48,475 nt of DNA, taken from NCBI GenBank assembly GCA_029259935.1, contig JAJDEH010000414.1:1-48475 (forward strand), read 5' to 3'. The notes under the pieces are model-generated. The model did no database searches, was not told the DNA's origin, and saw nothing but the letters and a program-made list of their open reading frames with translations. A program made the translations under genes and the position numbers. Within the stretch, counting starts at the first letter, position 1, and the number at the start of each line of letters is the position of its first letter. Origin of the DNA: Planctomycetota bacterium. GTDB lineage: Bacteria > Planctomycetota > Planctomycetia > Pirellulales > Pirellulaceae. Positions 43,982 to 48,475 of this stretch are shown one piece after another.

Positions 43982-46900
43982 ATGTCCAATCTTTTTTACC
44001 GAAATCCAAGGCTGCTCATCTTGGCAGTCAGTCTGATCTTGGTCGCGGGATTTTCTTCGTTCTATGTGCTGCCGCGCATGGAAGACCCGTTGCTGACCGA
44101 GCGGGCCGCGAACGTCAACACGCGGTTCCCGGGCGCGGACGCCGAGCGGGTTGAGTCGCTGGTTACGGAGAAAATTGAGGAAGAGCTGCGCGAGATCGAC
44201 GAGATTAAGGAGATCCGTTCGAGTAGCCGGGCGGGGATTTCAACCATCGCGATCGAGTTGCGGGACGACGTCTACAAGGTGGACTCGGTGTGGTCCCGCA
44301 TCCGCGACAAGATCGACGATTTCACGCCGAATTTGCCCGACGGCGCATTCGAGCCCGAATTCGATCAACTGGATATCAAAGCCTATGCACTAATTGTGGC
44401 GTTGTCGTGGGATCGGGATTCCGAGCCAAATTACGCGATTTTGCGGCGTTTGGCCGAACAGTTAGAAGACGAGGTTCGAACCGTGGCGGGCACCGAGAAG
44501 GTCGAGCTTTTCGGCGATCCCGATGAAGAGATCTTGGTGCAGATTCGCCCCGCGGATCTGGCGGCGCTACGGTTGACGGTTTCGGATGTTTCGCAACAAC
44601 TGTTCGCCAGCGACGCCAAAGTCTCGGCCGGTCAGGTGCGCGGAAAAACAAGCGACTTGGTACTCGAAGTCGACGGCGAACTGGATACGATCGCCCGCAT
44701 TGGCCGGACTCCCATTAACTACGGAACGGACGGCCGTTTCGTCCAACTGGCGGATATCGCGGATATTCGCAGGGGCTACGCCGATCCGCCCGGCAGCCTA
44801 TCCCTGGTCAACGGCCGCAGCGCGGTGGCGCTTGGCGTATTAGTCCGGTCCGACTACCGCATCGACCATTGGTCCGCCTCGGTGAACGAAGTACTCAAGC
44901 AGTACGAAGAGCAACTGCCGGGCGGAGTCGAGTTGGTGAACGTATTCGAGCAAAACCGATATGTGGAAACTCGGCTGGCCGGTTTGTTGTTCAATCTTTT
45001 CCTGGGTGGACTGGCCGTTTTGGCCGTGATTTGGTTCATGATGGGATGGCGCAGCGCGGTGATCGTTGGTTCGGCGCTGCCCTTGTCGGCACTGATGGTA
45101 CTGGCCGCCATGAGGTTTCTCGCAATCCCGATTCACCAAATGTCGGTGACAGGGCTAATCATCGCCCTGGGCTTGCTGATTGACAACGCGATTGTGATGG
45201 TGGACGACGTGAGCGAAAAACTTCGCGGCGGCATCAAGGCCGCCGAGGCCGTTGCAAAAAGTGTGCGTCACTTGGCGGTTCCGTTGTTCGGATCGACACT
45301 GACGACGGCCCTCGCATTCGGCCCCATCGCGTTGATGCCTGGACCCGCTGGTGAGTTCGTCGGATCGATCGCGGTCAGCGTGATCTTGGCAATATTTAGT
45401 TCGTTCGTGCTGGCAATGACTGTCGTCCCGGCGTTCACCGCGCTGGGGATTCGCCTACGTAGCGGTTCGGGCACGGAGGCGCCTCGACGGTCCCTAATGC
45501 GAGACGGTTTTTCGCACCCCAAGCTGACCGCCGCTTACCGTCAGTCGCTCGAATTCGTATTCAAGCGGCCGGCACTGGGAATCGCCTTGGGTGCCGTCCT
45601 GCCAATCATTGGCTTTGTGCAGGCGAGAACTCTGTCGGAACAGTTCTTCCCGCCCGCGGATCGTGACCAAGTGCAAATCGAATTCGAACTGCCAGCTAGT
45701 GCTTCGTTAACGGAGACGCTAGCAACAGTCGGAGACATTCGCCAGAGCATTCTGCAGCACGAAGAGGTCGAGCAGGTTCATTGGTTTCTGGGCGAAAGCG
45801 CTCCGACGTTCTACTACAACCTTATTCCCCGAAGAAAAAACTCGCCACGCTTTGCTCAGGCGTTGGTGCAGCTTTCGTCGGCCGAAGGATCGCAAGACTT
45901 GATTCGCGAGTTGCAGCACGAACTCGACGGCGACTTTCCACAGGCGCGTGTTTTGGTTCGGCAACTGGAACAAGGGCCACCCTTCGATGCCCCAATTGAA
46001 GTCCGAGTGTTCGGTCCGGATCTCGACCGCCTTCGGCAGATTGGCGACGAAATGCGCGAGGTTCTGGCTCGCACTCCCGGCGTCATTCACACGCGCGCGG
46101 AATTGGCCGATGTGCTGCCGAAGGTACTTCTCACGGTGGATGAGGAGCAAGCCCGCTTGGCCGGTCTGGATCACGCTGCGATTGCTGGCCAGCTAAACGC
46201 CACGCTGGAAGGCGCGGTGGGTGGTTCGGTTCTGGAGACCACCGAAGAATTGCCGGTGCGTGTACGTGTCGCGAATGACGGCCGAGCCGAACTTCGGCAG
46301 ATCGCTTCATTGGACTTGCTCTCCAGCACGCGGCGGTTGACGACTTCGAGTGAAGACTATGCCGGCGTGCCGCTCTCCGCCGTAGCCGACATTCGAGTCA
46401 AACCCGATGTGGCGGCGATTCCGCATTTCAACGGACGACGAATGAACGAAATTCAAGCCTACCTCACTGCCGGCCTGCTGCCTGCCGATGTCTCGGCCGA
46501 TTTCGAGCAGCGGCTTACCGATGCGGGCATTGAGTTGCCGCCCGGCTATCACTACGAGTTTGGTGGCGAAGCGGCAAAGCGAGGCGAAGCGGTTGGCAAT
46601 CTGATGGCCAACGTGGGCGTATTGCTGGTGCTGATGGTGGCGACACTCGTACTTTCCTTCCGTTCGTTTCGAATCGCGGCTCTGGTGGGATCAGTCGCCG
46701 CGCTGTCGGTTGGGCTCGGTTTCGGCGGCTTGTGGCTGTTTGGTTATCCGTTCGGCTTCATGGCCATCGTCGGAACCATGGGCTTGATCGGCGTCGCCAT
46801 CAATGACGCAATCGTGGTACTGGCCGCGTTGCGAGAAGATCCACGAGCCCGCGCGGGCGAGCCCGATGCGGTACGCGAAGTCGTGGTCCGCTCAACTCGC

Positions 46901-47164
46901 CACATCGTCGCCACGTCGCTAACCACGATGGCCGGCTTCGCGCCATTGGTTGTTGCCGGCGGCGGATTTTGGCCGCCGCTCGCCGTGGCTATCGCGGGAG
47001 GCGTCGGTGGCGCGACGATTCTAGCCCTGTACTACATCCCCTCGGCTTACATCATGGTCATGTGCCAAGGTCGCTGCGCTGACAAGGAGCCCGAGCCAAC
47101 GACGACTAGTCTTGAAACCGCGCCAGAAAACATCGCACTCGAGCCAATCGCCGCGCCGGCATAA
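43982..47164 (+). CDS. RND-family efflux pump, inner-membrane transporter
   Basis: 1060 residues from ATG 43982, with AAGGGA about seven bases upstream. The start reads NLFYRNPRLLILAVSLILVA, the first transmembrane helix; twelve helices and two large periplasmic loops are expected at this length. Typical RND features are LPRMEDPLLTERAANVNTRF, GLIIALGLLIDNAIVMVDDV (TM4 with proton-relay Asp), the repeat in the C-terminal half GVAINDAIVVLAAL, and TSLTTMAGFAPL. It resembles the HAE1/acriflavin or heavy-metal-type branch; the substrate cannot be told. Third gene of a TetR-adaptor-pump operon. Confidence 0.94.
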   Translation: MSNLFYRNPRLLILAVSLILVAGFSSFYVLPRMEDPLLTERAANVNTRFPGADAERVESLVTEKIEEELREIDEIKEIRSSSRAGISTIAIELRDDVYKVDSVWSRIRDKIDDFTPNLPDGAFEPEFDQLDIKAYALIVALSWDRDSEPNYAILRRLAEQLEDEVRTVAGTEKVELFGDPDEEILVQIRPADLAALRLTVSDVSQQLFASDAKVSAGQVRGKTSDLVLEVDGELDTIARIGRTPINYGTDGRFVQLADIADIRRGYADPPGSLSLVNGRSAVALGVLVRSDYRIDHWSASVNEVLKQYEEQLPGGVELVNVFEQNRYVETRLAGLLFNLFLGGLAVLAVIWFMMGWRSAVIVGSALPLSALMVLAAMRFLAIPIHQMSVTGLIIALGLLIDNAIVMVDDVSEKLRGGIKAAEAVAKSVRHLAVPLFGSTLTTALAFGPIALMPGPAGEFVGSIAVSVILAIFSSFVLAMTVVPAFTALGIRLRSGSGTEAPRRSLMRDGFSHPKLTAAYRQSLEFVFKRPALGIALGAVLPIIGFVQARTLSEQFFPPADRDQVQIEFELPASASLTETLATVGDIRQSILQHEEVEQVHWFLGESAPTFYYNLIPRRKNSPRFAQALVQLSSAEGSQDLIRELQHELDGDFPQARVLVRQLEQGPPFDAPIEVRVFGPDLDRLRQIGDEMREVLARTPGVIHTRAELADVLPKVLLTVDEEQARLAGLDHAAIAGQLNATLEGAVGGSVLETTEELPVRVRVANDGRAELRQIASLDLLSSTRRLTTSSEDYAGVPLSAVADIRVKPDVAAIPHFNGRRMNEIQAYLTAGLLPADVSADFEQRLTDAGIELPPGYHYEFGGEAAKRGEAVGNLMANVGVLLVLMVATLVLSFRSFRIAALVGSVAALSVGLGFGGLWLFGYPFGFMAIVGTMGLIGVAINDAIVVLAALREDPRARAGEPDAVREVVVRSTRHIVATSLTTMAGFAPLVVAGGGFWPPLAVAIAGGVGGATILALYYIPSAYIMVMCQGRCADKEPEPTTTSLETAPENIALEPIAAPA

Positions 47165-47185
47165 AAATCCGCGCCGGCACGGTGG

Positions 47186-47455
47186 TCATGGTTCCTCGTT
47201 CTTGCGTTCGCGATTCCTACGACGGATTTCCTTTGCCCTCAGCTTCTTGGCCAAAGCACGTTCTTTAGGTGTCTGCCGTTTGCCGGTCGGTCTCTTGGGC
47301 CTGGCTCCGCGTGTTCCCGGATCCAAAACGCCGCTTTTTTGCATTTGCCCGAGCAGTTGCAACGGATCGCTCGTGCCACCCGCCGCTGCCCTTCACTATC
47401 GGCGAGACTTGTTCGAAAGTCTTCACGAGACGGCTTACCTCATGCGACTGAACAC
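47186..47455 (-). pseudogene. ffh: Decayed 3' end of ffh (signal recognition particle SRP54)
   Basis: Read on the minus strand, one frame gives GVQSHEVSRLVKTFEQVSPI (47455 onward, then VKG). A second frame from 47380 gives DPLQLLGQMQKSGVLDPGTR, GARPKRPTGKRQTPKERALA and KKLRAKEIRRRNRERKNEEP, then a TGA at 47186-47188. Together they resemble the C-terminal M domain and basic tail of bacterial Ffh (SGxxPxEVNxLxKQFxxMxPIMK ... LDPGxRGxxKxGTGKRLTPKE ... KELRRRKRE). The change of frame, in-frame stops upstream and the absence of the GTPase domain show a remnant. Identification is by eye from memory of the family. Confidence 0.5.
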
Positions 47456-47616
47456 CAGAGGACCACGCCGTGCCCTCGCAGTGTGAGCCGATATGACTTC
47501 GCCGCTACCGTGCAGCGACCTGCAATCCCGATCAACCCTTGTTTTCGAACATCACCTTGGGCGACAATGTCTGAGTCGACATCGGACGATCCGCGTTTTC
47601 ACCGTCGGAGGATTCC

Positions 47617-48072
47617 ATGAAAATCTGCTTGCTGTTATTTGCAATTGCGTGCAGCCTCGCGTTGCCGGTGAGTTGGCAGTTGGCCGCCGAGGTTCCGTCG
47701 GCTCAAAACCAAAAGGCGTTGGATCGTTTACAGGGGCGTTGGAGATTTGAATGGTATGAACGCGACGGCAAACGCATGGATGCGTACATGAAGGAATCGA
47801 AGCCGCGCCTGATTATTAAGGGCGACCAATGGCATTACTCCGACCAACAGCACAAGATCTCCATCGATCCTAGTTCAAGCCCCAAGCTACTAGATCTTGT
47901 AATGAGAAGCGAAAGTGGTAGCAACCGAGTGCTGGAAGGCATCTTTGCCATTAACGGCAACAAGCTTCGGATTTGCTTCTACCTCGGGGAAGGCGTGAAA
48001 CAACGGCCAACCCAGTTCGCCACGCAACCTGATTCGCAACTATTGCTTTACGAATTCGAGCGTGTTGACTAA
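47617..48072 (+). CDS. Small secreted protein, TIGR03067-type
   Basis: 151 residues from ATG 47617, with GGAGG (47608-47612) upstream. Signal peptide ICLLLFAIACSLALPVSWQLAA. The mature part matches the planctomycete TIGR03067 pattern: LDRLQGRWRFEWYERDGKRM, LIIKGDQWHY, KISIDPSSSPKLLDLVM, VLEGIFAINGNKLRICFYLG and RPTQFATQPDSQLLLYEFER. These are lipocalin-like beta proteins found in many copies per planctomycete genome; function unknown. Confidence 0.85.
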   Translation: MKICLLLFAIACSLALPVSWQLAAEVPSAQNQKALDRLQGRWRFEWYERDGKRMDAYMKESKPRLIIKGDQWHYSDQQHKISIDPSSSPKLLDLVMRSESGSNRVLEGIFAINGNKLRICFYLGEGVKQRPTQFATQPDSQLLLYEFERVD

Positions 48073-48167
48073 CAAGCAGCAGCCGCGCATCCTTGCTTCG
48101 AGTGCTGCTTTCGGCGGTTCGAGTCGGCTTAGTAGTGGCCGCATCGAAGTGCGCAGATACCCCCCAG

Positions 48168-48185
48168 CTAACGCTGGAGGCTCGC
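48168..48185 (+). repeat. 18-base repeat, copy 2
   Basis: CTAACGCTGGAGGCTCGC, identical to 7267-7284. It lies between the TIGR03067-type gene and flhB, 25 bases beyond the flhB stop. Confidence 0.6.
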
Positions 48186-48210
48186 ACGTATCGGGTACGC
48201 GCCTGAATCC

Positions 48211-48475
48211 TTAGGCGGAATCGCGCAAGGCGGATGGCATCTCGCCCTTGAGTTCGTAGACGTAACGCAACACTTCGGCCACGGCGGCGTATTGCTGGGC
48301 GGGAACGGCTTCGTTCACTTCCACTTCTTTGTACAGTGCCCGAGCCAACTCTTTCCGTTCGACGACCGGAATGCTGTTTTCTAGCGCGAGCCGGCGAATG
48401 CGCTGTGCCAACACGCCCGCGCCTTTGGCCAGCACCACCGGGGCCGCCATGCTTTCTGGATCGTATCGGATGGCG
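48211..48475 (-). CDS. flhB: Flagellar export apparatus protein FlhB, C-terminal fragment (partial)
   Basis: The frame is open to the right edge; 87 C-terminal residues are visible. They read AIRYDPESMAAPVVLAKGAG, VLAQRIRRLALENSIPVVER, KELARALYKEVEVNEAVPAQ and QYAAVAEVLRYVYELKGEMP, the cytoplasmic export-switch domain of FlhB just after its NPTH autocleavage site, which would lie a few residues beyond the edge. FlhB/YscU proteins switch substrate class in type III export; the LALENSIPVVERKELARALY and VPAQQY segments favour the flagellar form. This implies flagellar genes beyond the window. Confidence 0.9.
   Translation of the reverse strand, partial: AIRYDPESMAAPVVLAKGAGVLAQRIRRLALENSIPVVERKELARALYKEVEVNEAVPAQQYAAVAEVLRYVYELKGEMPSALRDSA

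Noticed and set aside
1..48475. tRNA, rRNA, CRISPR arrays and prophage genes
   Set aside because: No cloverleaf-like sequences, ribosomal RNA signatures, spaced direct repeats, integrases or phage structural genes were seen on either strand by eye.

Overview
This window looks like chromosomal DNA of a planctomycete, probably of the Pirellulales type. The taxonomic markers are a surface protein with the LEPR-XLL-like N-terminal motif, an ECF sigma factor followed by a WD40 Ser/Thr kinase, two further Hanks-type kinases, two sulfatases, a DUF1501 protein, a DUF1080 protein, a Tat-exported Gfo/Idh/MocA oxidoreductase and a TIGR03067-type secreted protein. Coding density is high and genes sit on both strands. 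I found no tRNA, rRNA, CRISPR array or intact insertion sequence.

Layout. 1-2253 (-): 5' part of a large secreted protein that runs off the left edge. 2662-7131 (+): ECF sigma factor and a membrane Ser/Thr kinase with WD40 repeats. 7267-8310 (-): secreted M28 peptidase. 8682-14492 (+): proteostasis block groEL1-groES-groEL2 (closed by a strong terminator), dnaJ, grpE. 14572-16541 (+): FmdB-type zinc ribbon, yacG, multi-pass membrane protein. 16538-18165 (-): DUF1080 protein and HpcH/HpaI aldolase with an ATGA overlap, preceded by a decayed IS630-like transposase start. 18517-19827 (+): sulfatase. 19870-21372: ZIP metal transporter and Fur-family regulator, divergent, with a palindromic operator between them. 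21494-22846 (-): oxidoreductase. 23016-25387 (+): apbE, a YjbQ/UPF0047 protein, an unknown protein and a VOC-fold protein. 25462-28962 (-): dxr and a four-PDZ RseP-type protease, then a truncated HAD hydrolase remnant.

29414-31456 (+): ftsH. 31631-34426 (+): a 2TM membrane protein reminiscent of SLATT-type effectors, then a STAND/NB-ARC NTPase with TPRs; this pair is the best candidate for an undescribed (possibly defence) system. 34580-36055 (+): DUF1501 protein. 36077-38917 (-): kinase with a beta-rich extracytoplasmic half. 39310-40689 (+): sulfatase. 40695-41585 (-): small soluble kinase with HAD in place of HRD. 41820-47164 (+): TetR regulator, RND adaptor and RND pump, with a probable TetR operator. 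47186-47455 (-): decayed 3' end of an ffh (SRP54) gene. 47617-48072 (+): small secreted protein. 48211-48475 (-): C-terminus of FlhB, running off the right edge.

The most informative regulatory signals are two sequences that closely match the sigma-54 (-24/-12) consensus, one upstream of groEL1 and one upstream of ftsH. No CIRCE element is visible near the chaperonins. If real, these sites would place central proteostasis genes under RpoN control. All family assignments come from reading motifs by eye; no database search was run.
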